A DNA stretch of 64,000 nucleotides, taken from Sinorhizobium glycinis. GTDB lineage: Bacteria > Pseudomonadota > Alphaproteobacteria > Rhizobiales > Rhizobiaceae. The stretch is taken from assembly GCF_001651865.1 (NCBI RefSeq), contig NZ_LPUX01000053.1:496001-560000 (forward strand). Direction: 5' to 3'. The notes below the pieces were generated by a model. That model was not told where the DNA came from and made no database searches. It saw only the letters and a program-made list of their open reading frames with translations. This document shows positions 43,994 to 51,677 of this stretch, in pieces. Position 1 is the first letter of the stretch, and every line of letters starts with the position of its first letter. The position numbers and the translations under genes are program-made.

Positions 43994-44047
43994 GGAATGT
44001 CGCACCTCGAACCGATATCCAAACTCGCAGTCTACGGCAGGTCGGGG

Positions 44048-44716
44048 CTATCCGACGATAGAAAAGGCTTCACGGACTTCCCCGCCTGCGGTCTTGACCG
44101 GCGTCTTGCCGATCCAGCCGACATGGCGCTCGAGGATCGAGGCAGCCTCCTCGCCCCTGCCCTGGCGCAGGGCCGCGAGTATGGCGCGGTGGTCGTGATC
44201 GGTGCGCGCCTCCCAGCTGGAGCGCCAGGCGGAGAAGAGGAAACGGGCGCTTGCCGCATGAAGGTCGTCGATCGCGGCAAGCAGCCGCGGCATGGCGCAG
44301 GGCTCGAGGATCAGGCGGTGAAAAGCGCGGTTTGCCGCCTCCCAGCTGCGCACGTCGCGGGATCTGTCCGCCGCGGCGGTGGCCGCCTCGGCGCGATCGA
44401 GAATGACCGGCGCCAGGTGGGGTATGGCATGCCGGAGCGCCAGCACCTCCAGCGCCGCGCGCATCTCGGCCACCTCGCGCACCTCCTTGAGATCGAAGGA
44501 AGCGACACGCACGCCGCGGCGCGGCTCGCTGACGGCAAGCCCTTGCGCCTCCAGGCGTCGGAAGGCCTCGCGCACGGGCACATGGCTGGCGCCGAACTCC
44601 TCGGCAACATGGTCCTGACGCAACCGCTCGCCCGGAGATAGCGTCCCGGAGATGATCCTCTCGGCGAGCGCCCGGCTGATCCGGCTTGCAATCGTGTCGT
44701 CGCGTTCGTTTGTCAT
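44048..44716 (-). CDS. GntR-family transcriptional regulator (FadR/FCD type)
   Basis: A 222-residue regulator with an N-terminal GntR winged helix (ISRALAERIISGTLSPGERLRQDHVAEEFGASHVPVREAF in outline). A helical FCD effector domain covers about residues 75-215; metal-binding His positions are seen in NRAFHRLIL, DDLHAAS and TDHDHRAIL. Such proteins usually sense small carboxylates. It is divergent from the HAD hydrolase gene at 44887, which may be a target. Confidence 0.92.
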   Translation of the reverse strand: MTNERDDTIASRISRALAERIISGTLSPGERLRQDHVAEEFGASHVPVREAFRRLEAQGLAVSEPRRGVRVASFDLKEVREVAEMRAALEVLALRHAIPHLAPVILDRAEAATAAADRSRDVRSWEAANRAFHRLILEPCAMPRLLAAIDDLHAASARFLFSAWRSSWEARTDHDHRAILAALRQGRGEEAASILERHVGWIGKTPVKTAGGEVREAFSIVG

Positions 44717-44886
44717 GCGCTACAGATAGAGGCGCAGCCGGGGCCTGTCGAGCAAGGCACAACTTCCGCAGGGCGATTTCCAAAGGTTGAGCTTTGATCC
44801 GCCATCATATAAATCTGCCGGAACCCTATTTCCGCGCCGCATTCAGCCTCCTCCCCTGCCGGCGGCGCCTCTCCCAAGGATGCAAA

Positions 44887-45582
44887 ATGACCGGTTTCGA
44901 CCTCATCATCTTCGATTGCGACGGCGTTCTCGTCGATTCGGAAATCATCGCCTCGGAAGTCGAGGCCGCACTTCTGACCGAGGCCGGTTACCCGATCAGC
45001 GTCGAAGAGATGAGCGAGCGCTTTGCCGGCATGACCTGGCGCGACACCCTGCTGGCAATCGAGAAGGAAGCCAGTATCCCGCTTTCCGCCTCATTGATCG
45101 ACCGCGTCGACACCATCCTCGACAAACGGCTCGCCCGCGACGTCAAGATCATCGACGGCGTCAAACCCATGCTGTTGCAGCTGACGCTGCCGCACTGCAT
45201 CTGCTCGAACTCGACCTCCGCACGGCTGGCGACGATGCTCGGGAAGGTCGGTATCAAGGATCATTTCGGCAAACACATCTATTCGGCGCGTGATCTGGGC
45301 CCCGACCGGGTCAAGCCGAAACCGGATATCTTCCTGCATGGTGCCGTCCAGTTGGGCGCCGATCCGGCACGCGTTCTCGTCATCGAGGATTCGGTGCATG
45401 GCGTCCATGGGGCCCGCGCCGCCGGCATGCGCGTCGTCGGCTTCACGGGCGGCGCGCACACCTATCCGGCGCATGCCGACAAGCTGACGGAGGCCGGCGC
45501 CGAGACCGTCATCTCGCGGATGGCCGCTCTGCCGGGCGTCATTGCCGCGCTTGCCGAATGGGCCGAGTCCCTGACGGCCTGA
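44887..45582 (+). CDS. HAD-IA phosphatase (phosphoglycolate/beta-phosphoglucomutase-like)
   Basis: The ATG at 44887 has AAGGA six bases upstream and yields 231 residues. Motif I IIFDCDGVLVDSE is the classical D-x-D-x-V. The helical cap (SVEEMSERFAGMTWRDTL) follows. Motif II is ICSNSTSARL, the Lys of motif III is in RVKPKPDIFLHGA, and motif IV VIEDSVHGVHGARAAG. The substrate is a small phosphate ester that cannot be specified. It is divergent from the GntR gene. Confidence 0.92.
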   Translation: MTGFDLIIFDCDGVLVDSEIIASEVEAALLTEAGYPISVEEMSERFAGMTWRDTLLAIEKEASIPLSASLIDRVDTILDKRLARDVKIIDGVKPMLLQLTLPHCICSNSTSARLATMLGKVGIKDHFGKHIYSARDLGPDRVKPKPDIFLHGAVQLGADPARVLVIEDSVHGVHGARAAGMRVVGFTGGAHTYPAHADKLTEAGAETVISRMAALPGVIAALAEWAESLTA

Positions 45583-45803
45583 TCCTCACCGATCACCTGC
45601 CCCATCGCGTTTTGCTCCGGCGATCGCCAGCGCCAAGAGCGTTCGAACGACCGTGAACGCCAGTCAAAGATTCGGCGCGCGAAACGACGGGCATGCCGCG
45701 TCGAAGACGTATGGCGTTCTCCAAAAATCAGCGACTTTTCGGACGGCTCGCGCGGGCTATATCAAGACTATCATCGAAGCCAATTTTCAAAGGAGGAAGC
45801 ACC

Positions 45804-46910
45804 ATGCGCCTTTCACTATGGACCGGAATGACCCTGGCTGCCGGTGTCGCCTTCGCGCCCCTCGCCCATGCCGACATCACGCTCGGCGTGATCACGCCGC
45901 TCACCGGCCCGGTCGCGGCCTTTGGCGAGCAGGTGAAGAACGGTGCCGAAGCAGCCGTCGAAGCCATCAACAACGCCGGCGGCATCAAGGGCGAGAAGAT
46001 CGTCATCAAGATCGTCGACGATGCCGGTGAGCCCAAGCAATCCGTCTCCGTCTCGAACCAGCTTGCCGGCGAAGGGGTGCGCTATGTCGTCGGGCCGGTG
46101 CTCTCCGGCACCGCCATGCCGGCATCCGACGTGCTCGCCGAGAACGGCATCCTGATGGTCACGCCGACGGCGACCACGCCGGACCTGACCACACGGGGGC
46201 TGTGGAACGTGCTGCGGACCTGCGGCCGCGACGACCAGCAGGCCGTCGTCGCCGCCGATTATGTCGTCAAGAACCTCAAGGACAAGCGCATCGCCGTGCT
46301 GCACGACAAGGGTGCCTATGGCAAGGGCCTTGCCGACGGCTTCAAGGCGGCAATCAATTCAGGCGGCATCACGGAAGTCGTTTACGAAGGCTTGAACCCC
46401 GGCGAGAAGGACTTCAGCGCCATCGTCACACGCCTCAAGGCCGAGAATGTCGACGTCGTCTATTTCGGCGGCTATCACGCCGAGGCCGGCCTGATGATCC
46501 GCCAGATGCGCGACCAGGGCGTCAATGCGCAGCTGATCGGCGGCGACGGCCTTTCCAATACCGAGTTCTGGGCGATCGGCGGAAACGCTGCCGAGGGGAC
46601 GATCTACACGAATGCCAGCGACGCGACCCGCCACCCGGCCGCAGCCCCGGTGATCGAGGCCCTGAATGCCAAGAATATTCCCGCCGAAGCCTTCACGCTC
46701 AATGCCTACGCCGCCGTTCAGGTCATCAAGGCTGGCATCGAGAAGGCGGGCTCCGCCGAGGACGCGACAGCCGTTGCGACTGCGATCAAATCCGGCGAGG
46801 CGATCGACACCGCCATCGGCAAGCTGACCTACGGCGAAGCCGGCGACCTCACCTCTCCGAGCTTCTCGCTCTACAAGTGGGAAGCCGGCAAGAGCGTCGC
46901 GGCGGAGTGA
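45804..46910 (+). CDS. Branched-chain amino acid ABC transporter substrate-binding protein (LivJ-like)
   Basis: A strong ribosome site (AAAGGAGGAAG) fixes ATG 45804. The 368-residue precursor has a signal peptide cleaved after AHA (residue 23). The mature protein starts [20 protein letters not shown] and shows the type I periplasmic fold: [39 protein letters not shown] and [23 protein letters not shown] blocks. No permease or ATPase genes are next to it, so it is a solo binding protein served by a transporter elsewhere. A hairpin follows the stop. Confidence 0.94.
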   Translation: MRLSLWTGMTLAAGVAFAPLAHADITLGVITPLTGPVAAFGEQVKNGAEAAVEAINNAGGIKGEKIVIKIVDDAGEPKQSVSVSNQLAGEGVRYVVGPVLSGTAMPASDVLAENGILMVTPTATTPDLTTRGLWNVLRTCGRDDQQAVVAADYVVKNLKDKRIAVLHDKGAYGKGLADGFKAAINSGGITEVVYEGLNPGEKDFSAIVTRLKAENVDVVYFGGYHAEAGLMIRQMRDQGVNAQLIGGDGLSNTEFWAIGGNAAEGTIYTNASDATRHPAAAPVIEALNAKNIPAEAFTLNAYAAVQVIKAGIEKAGSAEDATAVATAIKSGEAIDTAIGKLTYGEAGDLTSPSFSLYKWEAGKSVAAE

Positions 46911-46930
46911 GCGAGCGTCAACGGAAAATG

Positions 46931-46957
46931 CAGCGCCGGGGCTGTGCTCCGGCGTTG
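46931..46957. terminator. Hairpin after the LivJ-like gene, possible terminator
   Basis: CAGCGCCGG and CCGGCGTTG form a 9-bp stem (one G-T) around GGCTGTGCT, 20 bp after the stop. No T run follows, so it may stabilise the 3' end rather than terminate. Confidence 0.4.
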
Positions 46958-47016
46958 CGCATCAAGCGTGGGATGAGCAGAAACCTGCGATTTGATTTCG
47001 CAGGGCCCCGAACCGG

Positions 47017-47574
47017 CTACTGCTTCGCCTTCTGCGGTCCCTCGTCGAAGCCGATGAAGATCTTGGCGTCCGATCCGGCGCCGGCCGGGAGCGTGACATC
47101 CGCCTTGGTGAAGACGAATTGCGTGTTCGTGCTGCCCGGCGGGACCTCGACCGGATATTGCGTCAGTTCGGAATAGAGCGTCTTTTCTCCGTCGGTCGCC
47201 GCCACGCGGATCGGCATGGTCAGCTTGCCCGGACCGCCGGCGGGGCCGGCCACGACGCGGCCCTGGGCGACGACCGTCACGGTCAGGGAGTCTGCGCTCT
47301 GCACGCATTGCCGCGTGGTATCGGCAAGGGACGCCTGGTAGACGACCTTGGTCGGGTCGTCCTTGCCGCCCTTCGCATAGGTGCGATAGGAGGCGGTGCC
47401 GTCTCTCAGCGTCACCGGCGGGCAGGCCGCCTGGATCACGGCCGGCGTCGGCGCGTTCGCATTGCCGCCCGCTTCGATGGAGCCGCCGTCTTGCGTCTTG
47501 TTACAGCCGGCGACGACCAAAAGGATAGACATTGCGAGAAGATGGCGAGACACATTGCCAGACACGTTGCACAA
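47017..47574 (-). CDS. Hypothetical lipoprotein, 185 aa
   Basis: The N-terminus has a hydrophobic stretch and lipobox (LLAMSILLVVAGCNKT, Cys near 24). The mature protein is beta-rich: CPPVTLRDGTASYRTYAKGG, QCVQSADSLTVTVVAQGRVV, LTMPIRVAATDGEKTLYSE and TQFVFTKADVTLP. Two mature cysteines (CPPV, QCVQS) may pair. The pattern is that of secreted rhizobial proteins of unknown role. It is convergent with the LivJ-like gene. Confidence 0.82.
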   Translation of the reverse strand: MCNVSGNVSRHLLAMSILLVVAGCNKTQDGGSIEAGGNANAPTPAVIQAACPPVTLRDGTASYRTYAKGGKDDPTKVVYQASLADTTRQCVQSADSLTVTVVAQGRVVAGPAGGPGKLTMPIRVAATDGEKTLYSELTQYPVEVPPGSTNTQFVFTKADVTLPAGAGSDAKIFIGFDEGPQKAKQ

Positions 47575-47975
47575 CCCCTACTGAACTGGTGAAACTTCCA
47601 GATCACGGCAGTTGTGGCCTGAGAGGCCGAAGCTGTCGCGATCCCTTCCACGGCCGGAGCAGGAACCCATGCGCAACCCCCTCCTCCTCCAGACCGACAC
47701 TCGATGAAGGCCTTTCTTGGCCACCGGGCATCGTCTATAGCAGCGGCAAAACGAAAAATCGACCGGTCGGCCGTTGTCAGCCCCAAATTCCGAAGAGGCT
47801 CGGAAATTTGCCATGGTGACAAGAATGTCCGCGCGATATTCGGCGAGCTGGAACAAATAGGTGGCTGGGCGGCGGCTCTCCCTTAAAGGATATGCAACGC
47901 CGGCGTGATAGCGCGGTGAGGGTGCGGATCGTCCGCCCACCTGCCTGCTGTAACTTTGAGATGCGGTAACGAAGG
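47575..47975. other. Intergenic region upstream of thrC
   Basis: About 400 bp with divergent promoters for the lipoprotein gene and thrC. Several short open frames cross it on both strands, but none has a ribosome site, conserved motif or coding-like composition. I see no riboswitch or repeat in it. Confidence 0.5.
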
Positions 47976-49382
47976 ATGAAGAAGGTGAAGTATATTTCGA
48001 CGCGCGGGGAAGCGGCGCCCCTCGGTTTCTGCGACGCTCTCCTGGCGGGACTTGCTCGTGACGGTGGCCTGTACCTGCCGAAGGAATGGCCGACCTTTCC
48101 GAAAAAGGAAATCCGGGCGTTGCGCGGCAAGTCCTATCAGGAAGTCGCCTTCGCCGTTCTCGAACCGTTCACGAACGGCGAAATCCCGGCGGCGAAATTC
48201 CGCGAGATGATCGACGAGGCCTATGCCACTTTCCGCCATCCGGCCATCGCGCCCCTCGTCCAGACCGGCCCCAACTCCTTCGTCATGGAACTCTTCCACG
48301 GTTCGACATTGGCCTTCAAGGACGTCGCCATGCAATTGCTGGCCCGCCTCATGGACCATGTGCTCGCCGAGCGCAGCGAACGGGCGACGATCGTCGGGGC
48401 AACCTCGGGCGATACGGGGGGTGCTGCGATCGACGCCTTTGCAGGCCGCGAACGGACCGACATCTTCATCCTGTTCCCCCACGGCAAGGTTTCGCCGGTG
48501 CAGCAGAGGCAGATGACGACCGCCAGTGCGGCGAACGTCCATGCGATCGCCATCAAGGGCAATTTCGACGACTGCCAGAATCTCGTCAAAGCCATGTTCA
48601 ACGACACGGCTTTCCGTGACCGCGTGAAGCTCTCGGGCGTCAACTCGATCAACTGGGCGCGCATCATGGCGCAGATCGTCTATTATTTCACGACGGCGAT
48701 CGCGCTCGGCGGCCCGGACCGGAAGATCTCCTTCACCGTGCCGACCGGCAACTTCGGCGACATTTTCGCCGGCTATGTCGCCAAGCGTATGGGCCTGCCG
48801 ATCGACAAGCTGGTCATCGCCACCAACGAAAACGACATTCTGGCGCGCACGCTGAAGACCGGCCGCTACGAGATGCGCGAGGTCAAGGCGACAACCTCAC
48901 CCTCGATGGATATCCAGATCTCATCCAACTTCGAGCGGCTCCTGTTCGAAGCCTTTGGGCGCGAGGCGGCAGGGGTGCGCGCCGCAATGGCAAGCCTGAA
49001 GCAATCCGGTTCCTTCGCGATCGATGAGGGCGCACTAAAAAAAATCCGCAAGGAATTCCGCGCCGGCCGCGCCTCGGAGAAGCAGGTGGCGGCGACGATC
49101 CGGAAGACCTTCGAGAAGACGGGCTATCTGCTTGATCCGCATACGGCAATCGGCGTCTCAGTCGCCGCCAAGCACGAGAAATCGTCGGCGCCGATGGTGA
49201 CGCTCGGGACCGCCCACCCCGCGAAATTTCCGGACGCGGTAAAATCGGCAAGTGGTATTGACCCCGCGCTTCCGACGTGGCTTGCTGATCTCATGACCAG
49301 GGCGGAGCGTTTCGATATCCTGGATGCGGAGCTGAAAAGCGTCGAAACCTTCATCGGCGAGCGTACCCGCGTTCGGGACTAG
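47976..49382 (+). CDS. thrC: Threonine synthase
   Basis: The 468-residue PLP enzyme converts O-phosphohomoserine to threonine. It begins MKKVKYISTRGEAAPLGF. The PLP lysine lies at Lys115 in GSTLAFKDVAMQL. The phosphate-binding GATSGDTGGAAIDAF and the PTGNFGDIFAGYVAKRMGLP block are typical of the fungal/proteobacterial class II enzyme. The kinase that makes its substrate (thrB) lies at 57512. The M16 peptidase gene starts 17 bp downstream, so the two are probably cotranscribed, as in many Rhizobiales. Confidence 0.97.
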   Translation: MKKVKYISTRGEAAPLGFCDALLAGLARDGGLYLPKEWPTFPKKEIRALRGKSYQEVAFAVLEPFTNGEIPAAKFREMIDEAYATFRHPAIAPLVQTGPNSFVMELFHGSTLAFKDVAMQLLARLMDHVLAERSERATIVGATSGDTGGAAIDAFAGRERTDIFILFPHGKVSPVQQRQMTTASAANVHAIAIKGNFDDCQNLVKAMFNDTAFRDRVKLSGVNSINWARIMAQIVYYFTTAIALGGPDRKISFTVPTGNFGDIFAGYVAKRMGLPIDKLVIATNENDILARTLKTGRYEMREVKATTSPSMDIQISSNFERLLFEAFGREAAGVRAAMASLKQSGSFAIDEGALKKIRKEFRAGRASEKQVAATIRKTFEKTGYLLDPHTAIGVSVAAKHEKSSAPMVTLGTAHPAKFPDAVKSASGIDPALPTWLADLMTRAERFDILDAELKSVETFIGERTRVRD

Positions 49383-49399
49383 AAGAACGAAAGAAACGG

Positions 49400-50701
49400 A
49401 TGATGAAAGTTGAGTGCACCCGGCTCCCTTCCGGGCTGACGGTGGTAACCGAGCGAATGCCGCATCTGGAAAGCGTGGCGCTCGGGGTCTGGATCAAGTC
49501 CGGTTCGCGCAACGAGACCGTGGATGAACACGGAATTGCGCATCTGCTGGAGCACATGGCTTTCAAGGGGACGAGGCGGCGCAGCGCCCGCCAGATCGCT
49601 GAAGAGATCGAAAACGTCGGCGGCGAGGTGAACGCCGCCACCTCCACCGAGACGACCTCCTACTACGCCCGGGTGCTCAAGGACCACGTGCCGCTGGCGA
49701 TCGACATTCTTGCGGACATCCTCACGGAATCCACTTTCGACGAGGAAGAGCTCAGGCGCGAGAAGCACGTCATCCTGCAGGAGATCGGCGCGGCCGACGA
49801 CACGCCGGATGATGTCGTCTTCGACCGCTTCGCCGAGACCGCCTATCGCGACCAGACCGTCGGGCGCCCCATCCTCGGCACGCCCGAAACGGTGATGTCG
49901 TTCACACCGGACCAGATCCGCCAATATCTCGGCCGCAACTATACGACCGACAGAATGTTCATCGTTGCCGCCGGCGCCGTCGACCACGATACGATCGTGC
50001 GTCAGGTGCAGGAGCGCTTTTCCGCCCTGCCCGTCGCGCCGCTGTCGCCTCCGGTCCTCGATACGGCGCAGTACACCGGCGGCGACAGCCGCGAGAGCCG
50101 GGACCTGATGGACGCGCAGGTGCTGCTCGGCTTCGAAGGGAAGGCCTATCACGCCCGGGACTTTTACTGCTCGCAGATCCTTGCCAACATCCTCGGCGGC
50201 GGCATGTCCTCGCGCCTCTTCCAGGAAGTGCGCGAACGTCGCGGCCTCTGTTATTCGGTCTACGCCTTCCATTGGGGCTTTTCCGACACCGGCATCTTCG
50301 GCATCCACGCCGCAACGGGCGGCGAGAACCTGCCCGAACTTATGCCGGTGATCATCGAGGAGTTGCGCAAGTCCTCGACGAGCATCGACCAGCAGGAGAT
50401 CGAGCGTGCCCGTGCGCAGATCCGGGCGCAACTGCTGATGGGGCAGGAAAGCCCGGCGGCACGCGCCGGCCAGATCGCCCGCCAGATGATGCTCTATGGC
50501 CGTCCCATTCCCAATGAGGAACTGATGGAACGGCTGTCCGGCATCACGATAGAGCGGCTGACCGACCTTGCCGGTCGGCTCTTCTTCGATACGGTCCCGA
50601 CCCTTTCGGCCATCGGCCCCCTCGATCAGCTCGCCCCGATGAGCGACATTCTGTCGTCTCTCAACACCAAGCCCGCCGCCGTCCAAGCCCTCGCCGGTTA
50701 G
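49400..50701 (+). CDS. M16-family zinc peptidase (processing-peptidase-like)
   Basis: The 433-residue protein resembles mitochondrial processing peptidase beta. The inverted zinc motif H48-L-L-E-H52 is in HGIAHLLEHMAFKGT, and the third ligand Glu lies in the LREKHVILQEIGAADDTPDD-like block about 76 residues later. Conserved later elements are LGTPETVMSF, GGGMSSRLFQEVRERRGLCYSV and the R/Y substrate-binding positions. It may degrade or process peptides. Position after thrC is a recurring Rhizobiales arrangement. Start is one of two tandem ATGs (49400/49403). Confidence 0.94.
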   Translation: MMKVECTRLPSGLTVVTERMPHLESVALGVWIKSGSRNETVDEHGIAHLLEHMAFKGTRRRSARQIAEEIENVGGEVNAATSTETTSYYARVLKDHVPLAIDILADILTESTFDEEELRREKHVILQEIGAADDTPDDVVFDRFAETAYRDQTVGRPILGTPETVMSFTPDQIRQYLGRNYTTDRMFIVAAGAVDHDTIVRQVQERFSALPVAPLSPPVLDTAQYTGGDSRESRDLMDAQVLLGFEGKAYHARDFYCSQILANILGGGMSSRLFQEVRERRGLCYSVYAFHWGFSDTGIFGIHAATGGENLPELMPVIIEELRKSSTSIDQQEIERARAQIRAQLLMGQESPAARAGQIARQMMLYGRPIPNEELMERLSGITIERLTDLAGRLFFDTVPTLSAIGPLDQLAPMSDILSSLNTKPAAVQALAG

Positions 50702-50712
50702 CGGCACATCCT

Positions 50713-50816
50713 ACTGCATGTTTCCTTAAATCGTAGCCGATTTAAGGAAAAAACATGCAGCGATTCAAAGTGCTACAGCGTCCTTTGTGCGTCTGATAAG
50801 ACGCACGGCGCTGTAG
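50713..50816 (-). repeat. RIME-type palindromic repeat, copy 3 of 3
   Basis: Inverted relative to the copies at 1076 and 42736. It begins ACTGCATGTTTCCTTAAATCG and ends GGCGCTGTAG. The small hairpin reads GTGCGTC...GACGCAC. Confidence 0.88.
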
Positions 50817-50860
50817 TTCGCGGGATCGCGTGCCGAGCCCCCGCGAGAACCGTGTTTTTC

Positions 50861-50907
50861 TTGCACAATCTTAAAATCGGATTCGATTTAGGCGCTGACT
50901 TGTGCAA
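50861..50907. repeat. Short palindromic element TTGCACAA ... TTGTGCAA
   Basis: Perfect 8-bp outer arms enclose AAAATCGGATTCGATTT, itself a dyad. It lies 45 bp after the RIME copy in the same gap and shares the ATCG-GATT-CGAT style, so it may be another repeat family. I saw no second full copy in the window. Confidence 0.5.
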
Positions 50908-51065
50908 CGCTTCGCAATGAGACAGCGCCTTCGAGATCCTTGGGAATGATGGCGTGTTCCGGGCTGCCATTCGGCCCGGCTGCGTAAGTTGACCTGAGCG
51001 GGATGGGAAAGAGCATTAAGCCGATCTCCACCCGCCGGCATGCGAATATGGGCCCGGAGGCGTAT

Positions 51066-51677
51066 ATGGCACGATCGGTTTTTCGGTTCCTGTCGCGGCA
51101 GCCCGAATCGGTCGAGATCGCCAACAAGGATTACATTCTCCGCCTCCCCCGCTACGCCGACTACCGGCAGTGGTACCAATTGCGCAGCGAAAGCCGCGCC
51201 TTCCTGGAACCTTGGGAGCCGACCTGGCGGACCGACGAGATGACCGAGGGAGCGTTTCGCAGCCGCGTCATCCGCAACGAACAGGAATATGCCTCCGGCC
51301 AGGCGGTGCCGCTGTTCCTGTTCCGCCGATCCGACGAGACCCTGCTTGGCGGCCTGACGATCGGCCATATTCGTCGGGGCGCGGCGCAGAACTGCATGAT
51401 AGGCTACTGGATGGGGCAGAAATTCGCCGGTCGGGGGCACATGCACGAGGGGCTGCGGCTGACGATCCCCTATATCTTTTCGACCCTCGAGTTGCACCGT
51501 ATCGAAGCAGCCTGTATTCCAGAAAACACACGGAGCATTCGGCTCCTTGAAAAGGCCGGCTTTGAGCGCGAAGGCTACTTGAGACAGTACTTGAAGATAA
51601 ACGGCCAGTGGCGCGATCACTTGATGTTTTCGCTTCTGTCCGCGGATGCCGTACCGAACAGGAATATGCCCCTTTGA
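51066..51677 (+). CDS. GNAT-family N-acetyltransferase (RimJ-like)
   Basis: GGAGG five bases before ATG 51066 fixes the start, giving 203 residues; other in-frame ATGs upstream lack such a site. The acetyl-CoA domain covers residues 25-195: LRLPRYADYRQWYQLRSESRAFLEPWEP, LGGLTIGHIRRGAAQNCMIGYW, then the acetyl-CoA loop (QKFAGRGHMHEGL) and the RimJ-like IEAACIPENTRSIRLLEKAGFEREGYLRQYLKING. It probably acetylates a ribosomal protein N-terminus or a similar amine. Its stop overlaps the next gene's ATG by one base. Confidence 0.93.
   Translation: MARSVFRFLSRQPESVEIANKDYILRLPRYADYRQWYQLRSESRAFLEPWEPTWRTDEMTEGAFRSRVIRNEQEYASGQAVPLFLFRRSDETLLGGLTIGHIRRGAAQNCMIGYWMGQKFAGRGHMHEGLRLTIPYIFSTLELHRIEAACIPENTRSIRLLEKAGFEREGYLRQYLKINGQWRDHLMFSLLSADAVPNRNMPL

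Noticed and set aside
47578..47940. 120-codon minus-strand frame in the thrC upstream gap
   Set aside because: No ribosome site, odd composition (Arg/Ser-rich) and no motif; it overlaps the expected thrC promoter.
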